Assembly (NCBI GenBank): GCA_000752035.1
Contig: CCFE01000033.1
Location: 64,325 to 128,324, forward strand
Direction: 5' to 3'
Origin: Bacillus rubiinfantis
GTDB taxonomy: Bacteria > Bacillota > Bacilli > Bacillales > Cytobacillaceae
Length of the DNA: 64,000 nucleotides
How positions within the stretch are numbered: the first letter of the stretch is position 1; each line of letters starts with the position of its first letter. A program made the translations under genes and the position numbers. Positions 43,887 to 53,341 of this stretch are shown piece after piece. The notes under the pieces are model-generated. The model ran no database searches and was not told the DNA's origin. It was given only the letters and a program-made list of their open reading frames with translations.

Positions 43887-45470
43887 CTAACTTACCCCCT
43901 TGAAATCTTTAATAACTCCCGCTCTTTTTAGTGATTCGTAATTTGTTAGTCCTTGTTCCTTTCCAGTCTTCACAATATTTCTTAAATCATCTTTGGTGTT
44001 TTTCACATTATCATCCTTTCCTCCAGTCTTGATCTCTATGGATGCTTGAAAAGCCTTTTTAACTATCTGTTGTAAATCAGTAAGTTGATTCTCTTCCAAA
44101 ACTTGATTTACAGCCCTTTTAGCACTTTCTTTTGAAAGACCGAGCAGGTTCAAACGAAAAATAGCTTCTTCTTTTAATTGCTTGGTATCACTGCTTCTAT
44201 TTATTTGTTTCGCAGATTTAACAAAAGAGGTTTTTTCCAAATTAATTCGTTCCGTTTGCATGGCTTCATCAAACGGTAAAGAGATATCTTCGTATTGTGC
44301 AATTGATTTGATATCTCCTGACTTTAGTGCATTTATCATTGGTTTTACTAACTTAAGATTTTCATCTGCAACTTTACTGATTAATGTCGAGGATAATGTT
44401 TCTTTTCCCGTAGCAATTGCTCTTGTTTGAGACAAGGCAAACAATTTAAGTGCTATATCAATGACTCCCTGACTTTCTTCATACATTACATGGACATATT
44501 CATCGGTTAGTTCAACAGGTTTTAGCACCCACTGATATTGCCAAATAGCCTCCAAGAATATTCTCCAATATTCATCCTGCTGTAATCGTTCATAGATCAT
44601 ATCTCCTTGTCCACTTCCACGACGAGCTTGCCTAAATTCACGTTGTAAAACATTCATTGCTTTAGGTGTACCAATTAGGATTAAAGGTGTACCAATCACA
44701 TTACTTAAAGTGACAAAAAAGTTCAGCATTAAATTTGCTCCCGTACCCCGTAGACTTATGTTTTGAATTTCATCTATTACTAAAATGCCAAGACCAATGC
44801 TCCTGCATATTTGCGTCATGATAGGAATTAGAGTATTTACTGATAACTTATTTGCACGACCGTATTTATTGAAATATTCAGTTCCAAGCAAACCATCAAC
44901 TGATATAAAAAATTGGTTAACCAATCCTTTAACTGATCCATCATGTGGACATTCTAATCGTAGCCAAACCAGTTGTGTAAAATTAAATTCACGCTCTCTA
45001 TACTCCGAATGTACAACCACTTGAGGCATTAATTCTAAAATTTTTGCTACTGCTGTACTTTTTCCCACACCCGATGGACCAATAATAGTAAAGCTTCTTG
45101 GAATAGCTTGATTGAACCATGTATTACTTTTTGACAAGATTGCTTCATGACCTTGAATCATCGTAGAGGCATACATTGGATTTAAGGGATTCCTGCCAAT
45201 GTATCCTTGTCTAATGAGTCTTGAAATACGACTTTCCATATCAATATGTGCGGGAAGCACTTGAAATATATTAAATAGCCTTTGGATGAGGTGGAGCCGA
45301 TGTTGTCCATCAAACTCTCTTTCTTGCTGATCGAAAAACGGGTAATAACTTAGTAGCTCTACAACATCTGATTTAGAATAGATTTCTGGGAGTGCTTCTA
45401 TTAATGGATGATTTTGATATTCTTTAATAACCTGTTCACGATACACCGCCTGATGGAAATTTTCATTCAT
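43887..45470 (-). CDS. tnsC: TnsC-like AAA+ transposition regulator
   Basis: 527 residues. Walker A FTIIGPSGVGKSTAVAKI near residue 130, Walker B GILVIDEIQNIS near 235, sensor TPLILIGTPKAM. It connects the target-binding TnsD to the TnsA/TnsB transposase. The C-terminal 120 residues are Lys/Glu rich, fitting TnsA/TnsB interaction tails. Overlaps the end of tnsB by eight bases. Confidence 0.9.
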   Translation of the reverse strand: MNENFHQAVYREQVIKEYQNHPLIEALPEIYSKSDVVELLSYYPFFDQQEREFDGQHRLHLIQRLFNIFQVLPAHIDMESRISRLIRQGYIGRNPLNPMYASTMIQGHEAILSKSNTWFNQAIPRSFTIIGPSGVGKSTAVAKILELMPQVVVHSEYREREFNFTQLVWLRLECPHDGSVKGLVNQFFISVDGLLGTEYFNKYGRANKLSVNTLIPIMTQICRSIGLGILVIDEIQNISLRGTGANLMLNFFVTLSNVIGTPLILIGTPKAMNVLQREFRQARRGSGQGDMIYERLQQDEYWRIFLEAIWQYQWVLKPVELTDEYVHVMYEESQGVIDIALKLFALSQTRAIATGKETLSSTLISKVADENLKLVKPMINALKSGDIKSIAQYEDISLPFDEAMQTERINLEKTSFVKSAKQINRSSDTKQLKEEAIFRLNLLGLSKESAKRAVNQVLEENQLTDLQQIVKKAFQASIEIKTGGKDDNVKNTKDDLRNIVKTGKEQGLTNYESLKRAGVIKDFKGVS

Positions 45471-47547
45471 CCGTTCCTTTCAATCCTTTCTTCTGAAATT
45501 TTTTGATTAAAAGTAAATCAGGATCGAGGGAATTTTCTTTATTTCCATTCGTTCTATCTTTCAAGTCACGTTCTTGTAATAGCATTTCTTTTTCAAATTG
45601 ACGATTCCTCTTAATCCCTTTCAACCGACTACTCTTACTAATTTCAACAACTTCTTTCTTAGCCTGTTTTTCAGCTTTTTTAACTATTTCTTCTATATCT
45701 TCCAGCAATTGAATTTTCCCCGTTAATTCTTCTTGTTTATGTTCGGTTTTCTTCATCTTTTCATATTGATGCAGATAATCCACATCACATATTGAGGTAG
45801 ATCTATAACGATGTTGATGATCCAATAAAAAGCATCTCTCAAAACTGTTTTTGTGAATTCCTCTGATATAGATGAAATCCATTTCTCTCGGATCGTAAGT
45901 GATGTCAACTTTCCAACTCCCGTTTAAACGGGCTTTAACAAACCACTGTTCTTTAAGTGCTAAAGTAGAGCCATAATAAATATTTTTAAATTTTATTCCT
46001 TTACCCGTTACAGTTGCCGTTGCTCTTGGTAATAAATGAAGCATCATTAAATCTTTTGAAATTGTTCTTAGTTTCCCTGCTCTATTTTGAATACCCCAAT
46101 TCCATAGTTTTATAGGAACTGCTTCTATTCCAGACTGTATTAAGTCTTTATCTCGCACGTATTGGTCAATAACATGATGATTGTTATAATATAGAACACA
46201 CTTAATTACAATTTGTGTAAACTCTTTTAACGTTAGCTTTCCTGCTAAGCGATAATCTTTTGCACCTCGCTTTTGAAAGTCCGAATGAACTGCTCCAGGT
46301 AATAAGGGCTTAACCTGTATGTTTAGTAATCTAAAGTGCTGTTCCACTATAGATTTGAAATCGCCCCGATATGGTGCTGAATTCTCTATTTTAATATTTA
46401 GCTCTTCTGTTAAAATATTGGATGCATTCGATAATAGCTCTGCCCTATCTGCTACAAGGCAAGCTGGCAAGTGTGACGTTGGCCAGTCTGCTTCCTCAAT
46501 CTCTATGTCATACCTTTTGCAATACTCCTTTTTGTTCTCTACCATGTTCATCAGTGCAATTCGTGCTTGTTCAAAATTTGGTCCATCCAGAGAAACATGG
46601 ATGCCAACGATCATCCTTGACCAAACATCCTTACAAAAATATAGAATTGGTCTCCCGATAATCCAATTTCTATTAAATTCACTCACTAAAAACACATCTG
46701 CTACGGTAGAATCAATTTGAACTTTTTCAAGAGGAAATTGAACTTCACTTGTAGCACTACTTAAAAGTGGTCGATAATTCAAATCGAAGTGGCGTTTACC
46801 ATTTTTAAGAATAATTGTTTTTCTATCATCTTGCTCCTTTCTTAACCAATACACAAACTGCTTATAAGTAGGTAATAATTCAGGACATTCCTTCAACTCT
46901 TTTTTATAAAATTCTTTAATCATTTGTTCATATGCAAAACGCAGAGTTACATTGTTTTTCTTTTCATAAAACCTTCTTTTAGCGATTCTAAATACGTTTT
47001 TAGTTTCTTCATCTATATTAACTCCCTGTGTTCCAACAAATTTCCTTGGTCGCCCACGCTTTACGGTACTATCGGATTTATCCTTTCCTCTACCACCGCA
47101 GTTTTGAAAATCTGGAAGTAGAGCAGTTTTAGTCATTCCACGTTTCCAATATCGTTTTAAATATTTCAAAATCGTTTTCTTTGAGAGTTCAATTTCTGTC
47201 GATAATTCATGGATAAGTTCATTTCTTTTTTTACTTATCAACAGGTTTTCCACACCATTTGATAACAGTTTGTTGATAACTTTCCAAGCTTGCTCTTGTA
47301 ATGCTAACGATTTCTTACTAATATGCGAGTCTATATGGAGGTTTGCCCATGGATCCGTTTGTATGAATTCAATATGTTTATTTGTAATCATTTCTTCGAT
47401 ATCACTTATTAACCTTTTATTCGGTAATGTATCATCGAAAATGTTCACAAGGTAACACACTTGGTATTTTTCATCTATCCAAATGACTCTTTCGATATGG
47501 TTATGGTTGTATTTATATTGAATCAACTGATTCAAGGAAATGACCAC
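45463..47547 (-). CDS. tnsB: TnsB-like DDE transposase
   Basis: About 694 residues. Catalytic triad visible: KVQIDSTVAD (Asp), CLVADRAELLS (Asp), FKSIVEQHFRLL (Glu). N-terminal DNA-binding helices, C-terminal basic tail (RLKGIKRNRQFEKEM). It recognises the transposon ends and cuts the 3' ends. I suggest GTG 47547 (GAGGGTGG upstream), overlapping the tnsA end by about 35 bases; the frame is open to 47565. Confidence 0.9.
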   Translation of the reverse strand: MVISLNQLIQYKYNHNHIERVIWIDEKYQVCYLVNIFDDTLPNKRLISDIEEMITNKHIEFIQTDPWANLHIDSHISKKSLALQEQAWKVINKLLSNGVENLLISKKRNELIHELSTEIELSKKTILKYLKRYWKRGMTKTALLPDFQNCGGRGKDKSDSTVKRGRPRKFVGTQGVNIDEETKNVFRIAKRRFYEKKNNVTLRFAYEQMIKEFYKKELKECPELLPTYKQFVYWLRKEQDDRKTIILKNGKRHFDLNYRPLLSSATSEVQFPLEKVQIDSTVADVFLVSEFNRNWIIGRPILYFCKDVWSRMIVGIHVSLDGPNFEQARIALMNMVENKKEYCKRYDIEIEEADWPTSHLPACLVADRAELLSNASNILTEELNIKIENSAPYRGDFKSIVEQHFRLLNIQVKPLLPGAVHSDFQKRGAKDYRLAGKLTLKEFTQIVIKCVLYYNNHHVIDQYVRDKDLIQSGIEAVPIKLWNWGIQNRAGKLRTISKDLMMLHLLPRATATVTGKGIKFKNIYYGSTLALKEQWFVKARLNGSWKVDITYDPREMDFIYIRGIHKNSFERCFLLDHQHRYRSTSICDVDYLHQYEKMKKTEHKQEELTGKIQLLEDIEEIVKKAEKQAKKEVVEISKSSRLKGIKRNRQFEKEMLLQERDLKDRTNGNKENSLDPDLLLIKKFQKKGLKGTDE

Positions 47548-48385
47548 TATATTCACCACCCTCATTTATAAGCACCTGATTTGCTGACATTGTTAAATCG
47601 AGGGTTTTTAACATATCGACTAATAACCGTTTATGAGCTATTAGATGTTTGAAAAGCAGAAGACCTGTACCTTTGTCTGCATTTACTTCCTTGTCAAAAT
47701 TCATTAACACTTCATTTAATGGCATATCACCAGCCTGAACTAATAAATGAAACAAAATATCCTGATAAAGTTCCTGCTGTGATGATGTAATCCCATATTC
47801 ATCAAGAAAATAAGAGGAATGAATATATTCAATGTTCTTTGCCAGCGTTTTAGGTATTTCTTTGTTTGTAACAATCCCATAATCAATACCTTTTACTTCC
47901 CAATAACGCCTTTGGATTTCAAACCTTTCAATAACTTGATTGTTTTCTAATTGACGATAATCCTTGATTGATCTTGCATAGTAATTTATTTCTCCGTCTT
48001 TCCCCTTTTTAGTAACAAGAAATGTAGTTGTTAATATTAATGGTTCACCTGTTTTTTGGTTAATCAGACGTTTGAATAACTGTTCGTCAAGTTGAGGGGC
48101 AATTTTATCTAAACCTGTGATTAAAGGATAATGTTCCCTTATGTCTATCACCTCGTCATCAAAATCTAATAAATAAAAGAATCGAGTTTCAGAGTCAGAT
48201 AAAAAATTGTGTACCCTCTGAGTTTTCCAACCTTTTATCCTTGATGCTCTTCCTTTGGTAGATACTCGAATCACGTCAATAAATGGTTTATAATCTTTCC
48301 CTTTTCCTTGTCCATATCCTTCCTCTATCAATTTATTAATCTTTTTCAATGATTGGTTAAATTTAACTACTGGCAAAACACTCAC
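47513..48385 (-). CDS. tnsA: TnsA-like endonuclease with a changed active site
   Basis: 290 residues, aligned along its length with Tn7 TnsA from memory: GYGQGKGKDYKPF, RVHNFLSDSET, DIREHYPLI, QRRYWEVKGIDYGI all correspond. Catalytic Glu (E66 in SDSE) and Lys (K141 in ARSIKD) are kept, but the aspartate of the Tn7 motif STDFLV (D114) is threonine here (TTTFLV, T121). This should abolish or weaken 5'-end cutting. The C-terminal TnsC-binding half looks complete. Start GTG 48385. Confidence 0.87.
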   Translation of the reverse strand: MSVLPVVKFNQSLKKINKLIEEGYGQGKGKDYKPFIDVIRVSTKGRASRIKGWKTQRVHNFLSDSETRFFYLLDFDDEVIDIREHYPLITGLDKIAPQLDEQLFKRLINQKTGEPLILTTTFLVTKKGKDGEINYYARSIKDYRQLENNQVIERFEIQRRYWEVKGIDYGIVTNKEIPKTLAKNIEYIHSSYFLDEYGITSSQQELYQDILFHLLVQAGDMPLNEVLMNFDKEVNADKGTGLLLFKHLIAHKRLLVDMLKTLDLTMSANQVLINEGGEYSGHFLESVDSI

Positions 48386-48460
48386 TCCCTTTTAAATTAA
48401 AGCCTCGGATTGATTTGGATAAACGAATTTAGTTGCAATGATCGGTTGGGCAAAAATAAA

Positions 48461-48528
48461 AAAGTCATTCTTCATAGTCAATTTCAACGATTTTTTTTAA
48501 TCGCAAATGACTTATAAAGAATGACTTA
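48461..48528 (-). terminator. Long imperfect hairpin, terminator of the resolvase gene
   Basis: AAGTCATTCTT (48471-48481) pairs with AAGAATGACTT (48517-48527), with further pairing inside (CGATT/AATCG). Minus strand tail TTTTTTATTTTT. The outer arms resemble the AAAAAAGTC core of the left-end arrays, so it might also be a relic of a transposon end. Confidence 0.6.
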
Positions 48529-49095
48529 TTAGTTCTTTTCTTTTTCAATTTCTTTTACTTTTCGATAGAAGGTGGCTCTTGAAATGTTAAGCTGTTTAGA
48601 TATTGCTGTAACCGTAATTTGCCCTCGCTTCCACTGACGGTATAATTTTAAAAAATGCTCATCAATATTAAACGTTGGACGACCGAACCGAATTCCCTTG
48701 GCTTGTGCAATTTTTATACCTTCAGCTTGACGCATTTTTATGTTATCTCGCTCCAGTTCATATAAAGCACCAAACACGACTAACATGAATTTCCCAGCTG
48801 GGGTGGCTGTATCCAGGTTTTCTTTTAAACTTACAATTTCCACCTTTTTAGAGTTCAGTTCTTTAACAATTGTAAGGAAATCCAATGTGTTTCTTGCCAA
48901 ACGTGAAATGGACTCGATATAGACAACATCACCTTCACGAACAAAACTTAACATTTCCTTCAGTTGTGGTCTCTCCATATTTTTGCCACTAATTTTTTCA
49001 GCGAAGATTTTTTCAACGCCAACCTCTTTTAATGCAACTAATTGTCTATCCAAATTTTGCGATTCCGAGGAGCATCGAGAGTACCCGATTTTCAT
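48529..49095 (-). CDS. Serine resolvase/invertase (Tn3-resolvase family)
   Basis: 188 residues. N-terminal catalytic domain MKIGYSRCSSESQNLDRQ (catalytic serine), VYIESISRLARNTLDFL, helix E LYELERDNIKMRQAEGI, C-terminal helix-turn-helix TVTAISKQLNISRATFYRKV. Start ATG 49095 has GGAGGGA six bases upstream. A res-like array lies just upstream. It sits next to tnsA on the same strand, and could resolve cointegrates or be a plasmid/transposon leftover. Confidence 0.9.
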   Translation of the reverse strand: MKIGYSRCSSESQNLDRQLVALKEVGVEKIFAEKISGKNMERPQLKEMLSFVREGDVVYIESISRLARNTLDFLTIVKELNSKKVEIVSLKENLDTATPAGKFMLVVFGALYELERDNIKMRQAEGIKIAQAKGIRFGRPTFNIDEHFLKLYRQWKRGQITVTAISKQLNISRATFYRKVKEIEKEKN

Positions 49096-49143
49096 CAGAA
49101 ATCCCTCCAATTTGGATATTCTTAAGAACTTATTATCTTTATT

Positions 49144-49256
49144 TGTAGCAAAAAGTCAAGTCCTATTTCTATTACATGTTGCAATAATAAAATAAGGTTT
49201 TGCTACACAATTTCACGTTTGATTTTAATGTCTCACAATGTTTACGTTTTGCAACA
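49144..49256 (+). promoter_or_regulatory. res-like recombination site upstream of the resolvase
   Basis: Three TGT...ACA bounded imperfect palindromes: 49144-49176 (TGTAGCAAAA...ATTACA), 49177-49207 (TGTTGCAAT...TTGCTACA) and 49229-49256 (TGTCTCAC...TTGCAACA). Resolvase res sites have three such dimer-binding subsites of 28-34 bp next to the gene. The remainder of 49096-49379 has no gene. Confidence 0.55.
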
Positions 49257-49379
49257 GTCTTGTTAGATAGTATTCTGTATATTGCATTTACCTCAGCAAA
49301 TCCAAGAATGATACAATGAGTTTAGAGAAATAAACATTAATTGCACATTGTTTAAATCATAGATAATGGAGATGTTTTT

Positions 49380-50303
49380 ATGGGTGATATCAAGTTATTC
49401 AGATTAAATAATAACTCAGTACAAGAATTGGAAGGACAAGCTTTAGCAGTTGAAAAGTCCCTACAAAAACTTTTTGAAAAACATTTAGAAGTTTTCTTAG
49501 GAATTCGCTTCTTAGCTTCTGAATATACAACAGGAAAAAAACATGCAGGGAGAATTGATACTTTAGGTATCGACGAAAATAATTCACCAGTAATTATTGA
49601 GTATAAACGATCCGTTAACGAAAATGTTATAAATCAAGGGCTATTTTACTTAGATTGGTTACTTGACCATAAAGCTGAATTTGAATTGATGGTCCTTCGT
49701 AAATTCGGGGAAGATGTAGCTGATGCCATTGATTGGAGCAATCCTCGACTTCTTTGCATCGCAGGTGGCTTTACTAAGTATGATGAACATGCTGTTCAAC
49801 AAATTAATCGAAATATCGAACTTTATCAATATAAACATTATGAAGACGGTTTTATTTTACTTGATTTAGTCAATGCATCAACTGCTCAGACTGGAAATAT
49901 AACCGAAGAGAATGTAACTTCATCAGCAACTACACGTATTTCTCGAATAAAAACTGTTTCTGACTATTTACAGCAAGCAAATGTTGAACTTTCTGATAGA
50001 TTTGAAACTCTCAAAGCATACATGATGGCTCTAAGCGACGATGTCCAAATGAAAATACTTAAACATTACATTGCTTTTAAACGAATCAAAAACTTCGCTT
50101 GTGTAGAAGTTCATCCTCAGTCTGAAAAAATTTTACTCTACCTGAAAGTGAACCCTGATTCCATTGAATTGGAGCCAGGCTTTAGTCGTGACGTTAGAAA
50201 CATTGGACATTTCGGAACGGGTGATTTAGAAGTTACAATTTCTAATGATGAAGATATTGAAAAAGCTAAACGGCTAATTAACATCTCTTATGATGTAAGC
50301 TGA
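49380..50303 (+). CDS. PD-(D/E)XK nuclease-like protein with DUF5655 C-terminus
   Basis: 307 residues. Nuclease core: GKKHAGRIDTLGID...PVIIEYKR (D, then ExK) near residues 60-85, with a preceding helix containing Glu. C-terminal 100 residues (FETLKAYMMALSDDVQMKIL ... IEKAKRLINISYDV) look like DUF5655. Similar proteins (NucS/RecB-like, DUF91 neighbours) occur in defence islands. Stands alone on the plus strand, divergent from the resolvase; ribosome site weak. Confidence 0.65.
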   Translation: MGDIKLFRLNNNSVQELEGQALAVEKSLQKLFEKHLEVFLGIRFLASEYTTGKKHAGRIDTLGIDENNSPVIIEYKRSVNENVINQGLFYLDWLLDHKAEFELMVLRKFGEDVADAIDWSNPRLLCIAGGFTKYDEHAVQQINRNIELYQYKHYEDGFILLDLVNASTAQTGNITEENVTSSATTRISRIKTVSDYLQQANVELSDRFETLKAYMMALSDDVQMKILKHYIAFKRIKNFACVEVHPQSEKILLYLKVNPDSIELEPGFSRDVRNIGHFGTGDLEVTISNDEDIEKAKRLINISYDVS

Positions 50304-50378
50304 GAAATAGGATAATAGTTAATAGGAACTCACCAGAACAAATATTACATTTCATCATTCGACTATCTAATGGAACAG

Positions 50379-50406
50379 AGCTGTCATCCTTCGTATTGAC
50401 AGCTCC
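50379..50406. other. Hairpin between convergent genes
   Basis: Perfect 9-bp stem GAGCTGTCA / TGACAGCTC, no clear U-tract; possible weak terminator of the 49380-50303 gene. Confidence 0.4.
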
Positions 50407-50540
50407 ATTATAACACTAAGTTAATTCATTAGAAATTCAATAAAATTTCTAAAGTTATGAATGATTTTCGAATTTTTATTAAGTTTTCTTCCTAACTATT
50501 TCGGTTATTTCCTTAAAACAATGCCAGCTATCTATTCTCG

Positions 50541-51584
50541 TTATATCTGAGTTAGTTTTTCCAAAATGTTTTTTATATGCTCTGCTACACTATCTGGGTT
50601 ACTGTTGAATTTGAATTTTTGTTCTGAATGGAATCTCCCATTCTTTACTTCTCCTGCTATTCCTTTACTTTGGCAGTGTGCTACTACATCAAAATTTGGT
50701 TGAATTCCTCGTTGGAATATTTCAATTCGCCAGCCCTTATGATCAAGTACCGCATCAATGGCAAGCTTCGCATCATTAGACAGGACAACATCTATCACCG
50801 CTATATCAAATAATTGATTTAAGTCACGATGTTCCCACTTTTTCAGTTTAAGATTATTCACTTCATCTGGTAATAATCCGTTTACCTCTTTTACTTTGCT
50901 ACGTAGGGTATCACGATATGTTTTTATCTTTTTGTCCAGATCAACTAATTCTTCATCATGATCTGAAACAAATTCCAAAAACTTATCATCCATCTTCGTT
51001 CCCTCCTTTAATCTTTCCATATTTACAATTAAATCAGTCAACAATTGCATATATCGAAAGTCGGCTCGATCAATAACATTTCCTAAATGAGATCTTAAAG
51101 TTTGAAAAAATTTATCATATGTAATGACCTGAAATCCAAAAAGATTTTCCGTTGTTGGAGTGTGCAAACAAAGGACAATTGGCAAAACTTTTTGCTGAGG
51201 AAATTGCTTCTCTACAAAGCGAAAATATCCATCTAAATCGTTATATAAATTCGCATACACTTTATTTTCGATTAGCACTACATAGTCATCGTTTTTTAAA
51301 AGAATATCAATAAATGTCCCTTTATCTGTCCGAACCTCTCTTTCCACTTCCCATACTTCATCTATATTTTCAATTTCAGGGTGGGTTGCATGAAGTAAAG
51401 CCTGAACACAGGTATCCTTTAATTCATGTGGCTTAAAGGGATCAAAGAAAAAAGCAAGTACATTGGACACTACATTTTCGTAATGAGGGTATCCACAAAT
51501 ATCAAAGTATGTTTCTCGTTCTTGAATATTTGATTCTTTTATTCGAGAAAATTCCCTCAGTAGCTGTGTATACATAACCTTCAA
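50541..51584 (-). CDS. PD-(D/E)XK nuclease superfamily protein (PDDEXK_4-like)
   Basis: 347 residues. N-terminal nuclease core: YENVVSNVLAFFFDP, then TFIDILLKNDDYVVLIENKV (D...ExK) and DLDGYFRFVEKQFP. The C-terminal half is helical with a beta-rich end (GWRIEIFQRGIQPNF). Domain known from putative phage-defence and restriction-like genes; true substrate unknown. A small uncharacterised gene (51598-51984) precedes by 13 bases on the same strand, so these two probably form an operon. Confidence 0.65.
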   Translation of the reverse strand: MKVMYTQLLREFSRIKESNIQERETYFDICGYPHYENVVSNVLAFFFDPFKPHELKDTCVQALLHATHPEIENIDEVWEVEREVRTDKGTFIDILLKNDDYVVLIENKVYANLYNDLDGYFRFVEKQFPQQKVLPIVLCLHTPTTENLFGFQVITYDKFFQTLRSHLGNVIDRADFRYMQLLTDLIVNMERLKEGTKMDDKFLEFVSDHDEELVDLDKKIKTYRDTLRSKVKEVNGLLPDEVNNLKLKKWEHRDLNQLFDIAVIDVVLSNDAKLAIDAVLDHKGWRIEIFQRGIQPNFDVVAHCQSKGIAGEVKNGRFHSEQKFKFNSNPDSVAEHIKNILEKLTQI

Positions 51585-51597
51585 CTCCTTTCAACTA

Positions 51598-51984
51598 TCA
51601 ACTTTTATATGGTAAAATCCATCTTTTCTTTCCTATGGGATTCCATGTGTACCTATTAATTTCAACCCCAACTATTTTTCCTTCAGAAACGTCAAGATGA
51701 CACTCTTGTTCATAATAATTAGTTGGTTTAACGCCTTTAACAAACAAAATATCTATATATTCCTCTGAGTCCACTACCAAAAACTCATTATTAACAACAG
51801 ATGGAAGTTCTATTGAATGTCTATTTTTATATTGGGATTTTTCTACACGAAACCCCAACCAATTTCCAAATTGATCGTGCAATAAGTATCCATTTATATT
51901 TGTAATTGTGCTGACAGATTGAATAGATGTAGGATCAGTCAGATAAATGTAGATTAAATAATCTTCTTCTATTGATATTTTCAT
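51598..51984 (-). CDS. Hypothetical protein, 128 residues
   Basis: MKISIEEDYLIYIYLTDPTS..., beta-rich, without a domain I recognise. I chose ATG 51984 because GGAGG lies at the right distance; the open frame to 52056 has no ribosome site. Operon with the PDDEXK gene downstream, and divergent from 52057-52674. Confidence 0.55.
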   Translation of the reverse strand: MKISIEEDYLIYIYLTDPTSIQSVSTITNINGYLLHDQFGNWLGFRVEKSQYKNRHSIELPSVVNNEFLVVDSEEYIDILFVKGVKPTNYYEQECHLDVSEGKIVGVEINRYTWNPIGKKRWILPYKS

Positions 51985-52056
51985 AATATCCTCCAAAAAG
52001 ATGTTAATATATAACATATATTCTACTCTATTTTCTTTCCGAGAGGGCGAGAACAA

Positions 52057-52674
52057 TTGGATATTTATTTGTTAACAGAAGAAATTAATGAAAATGCTGA
52101 AAGTATTATGGATAGTCTTGGAGAAGAATCTGTAGCTGTATATGTTTTTTTATACAATGAATTCTTAAAAGGAGATATCACTTTAAACCCTGTCTTCCAA
52201 TTTGTTTACCGTTCTTTTTATAGGCTGGATAATGCGGGATTAACACCTGAATTTAAAACAGCATATTTTGAGTTACTACAGCAATATCGAAGTGAACATT
52301 CAATTGATCCAGTAGACATTGTAAATGAATTATATCGTTACGAAAGACGAAAAGGTGATCATAGTATCCAATTTTCATTTACCACTAAACTAATCAATAT
52401 GATTGAACCAACATATCCAATTTATGATTCTGAAGTTGCAAGGGTATTTCAGTTCTCTACCTACTATATAAAAGATAAAGAGAAAAAATTAGCCCGATAT
52501 CTGGAACAGCAGGACATTATTATCCAAACGTATAACCAAATCATTGAGGAAAACCTATTGAAAAAACCTATTGTTCAATTTGATACAAGATTTAAAAATT
52601 ATAAATTACCGTTAACCAAGAAGCTTGATTTTATTTTTTGGACATATGGGAAAATATTAAGGCTCAAGTCATAG
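52057..52674 (+). CDS. Hypothetical protein, possibly OGG-fold/HhH glycosylase-like
   Basis: 205 residues, helical. FSFTTKLINMIEPTYPIYDS followed by EVARVFQF resembles the F(S/A)xKxL...P..PIYDS.V pattern of bacterial 8-oxoguanine-DNA-glycosylase-fold proteins of unknown role. No other catalytic residues are obvious. Start TTG 52057 with GAGAGGGCGAG upstream. The intergenic stretch 52675-52968 shows nothing clear. Confidence 0.5.
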   Translation: MDIYLLTEEINENAESIMDSLGEESVAVYVFLYNEFLKGDITLNPVFQFVYRSFYRLDNAGLTPEFKTAYFELLQQYRSEHSIDPVDIVNELYRYERRKGDHSIQFSFTTKLINMIEPTYPIYDSEVARVFQFSTYYIKDKEKKLARYLEQQDIIIQTYNQIIEENLLKKPIVQFDTRFKNYKLPLTKKLDFIFWTYGKILRLKS

Positions 52675-52968
52675 CTGTTTATGTTTACTTCCTAACTCAA
52701 TTAAAAAGCATGTTTTAATGAATCCAATACAGTTAATTTCTTAACCTCTTTATATTTTTGGACAAACATTATCTTTGAAGAAGGGATTTCTATGGAACTA
52801 ATTCAGGAAAAACTACAAGAATAAATTGGTAGACTATAAATTTTAGGCTCCAAAGATTAAGGTACTACTTCAAAAAATTTTTAATAGCAATATATTGTAA
52901 CTATGTAATGTGCTTTACTTGCCTTTGCAAGCTGAAGCACATTTTCAATTTGCCAGGTTAATGTCATA

Positions 52969-53341
52969 TCATATTTCCACATTCTTCTTATATTTTCCGA
53001 AGCTATAATTTATCAACTTCATTACCTGGTCTGCATAATAATCAATGATAAACCCATTCCAATCTTCAATTTTCCTCTCGTTGCATAGCTGGTATATCTG
53101 CTCCAAGAGGCTCACAAGTTCGCCTTTTGATTCATTCAAATTTTTGTATTTCATCTTTATATTTTGCTGAATAAGCGAATGCGTTATTTTTTTCGTAATT
53201 TGCACTGCTCGCTTCCGTAATTGCATTGCTTCGATTTCTCCCAATTTTTTCGTAGTCTTCATCTACTGTGCGGTATATTTCATGAGATAGATCCAGGGAA
53301 CGCTGATATAATGCACTTTTGCGGAAGTCTGGAACCCACAT
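52969..53341 (-). pseudogene. Four-helix-bundle protein gene with a frameshift
   Basis: Starts MWVPDFRKSALYQRSLDLSH (from 53341) and continues, after a +1 shift in the run AAAAAA near 53255, with KLGEIEAMQLRKRAVQITKK to the stop at 52969. Joined, it gives about 124 residues, similar in size and pattern to the upstream 131-residue four-helix-bundle gene. Either a real pseudogene, a sequencing slip in the A-run, or programmed slippage. It starts on the base where the upstream gene stops. Confidence 0.6.

Larger units (their letters stand above)
42027..48385 (-). mobile_element. Tn7-like transposon core, tnsABCD
   Basis: Four genes in the order tnsA-tnsB-tnsC-tnsD with overlaps or zero gaps, all on the minus strand. 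In Tn7 tnsA lies next to the right end, so the right end should be just above 48.4 kb, and the cargo (qat, the HEPN genes, perhaps more) would be between tnsD and a left end to the left. Left-end-like arrays do lie at 30-33.6 kb. I could not find a matching right end beside tnsA. Confidence 0.8.

Noticed and set aside
48386..48528. Right end of the tnsABCD transposon next to tnsA
   Set aside because: I looked for tandem 20-bp sites and a terminal ACA as at 33761-33820; only one AAAAAAGTC-type core inside a terminator hairpin is present, not enough to call an end.
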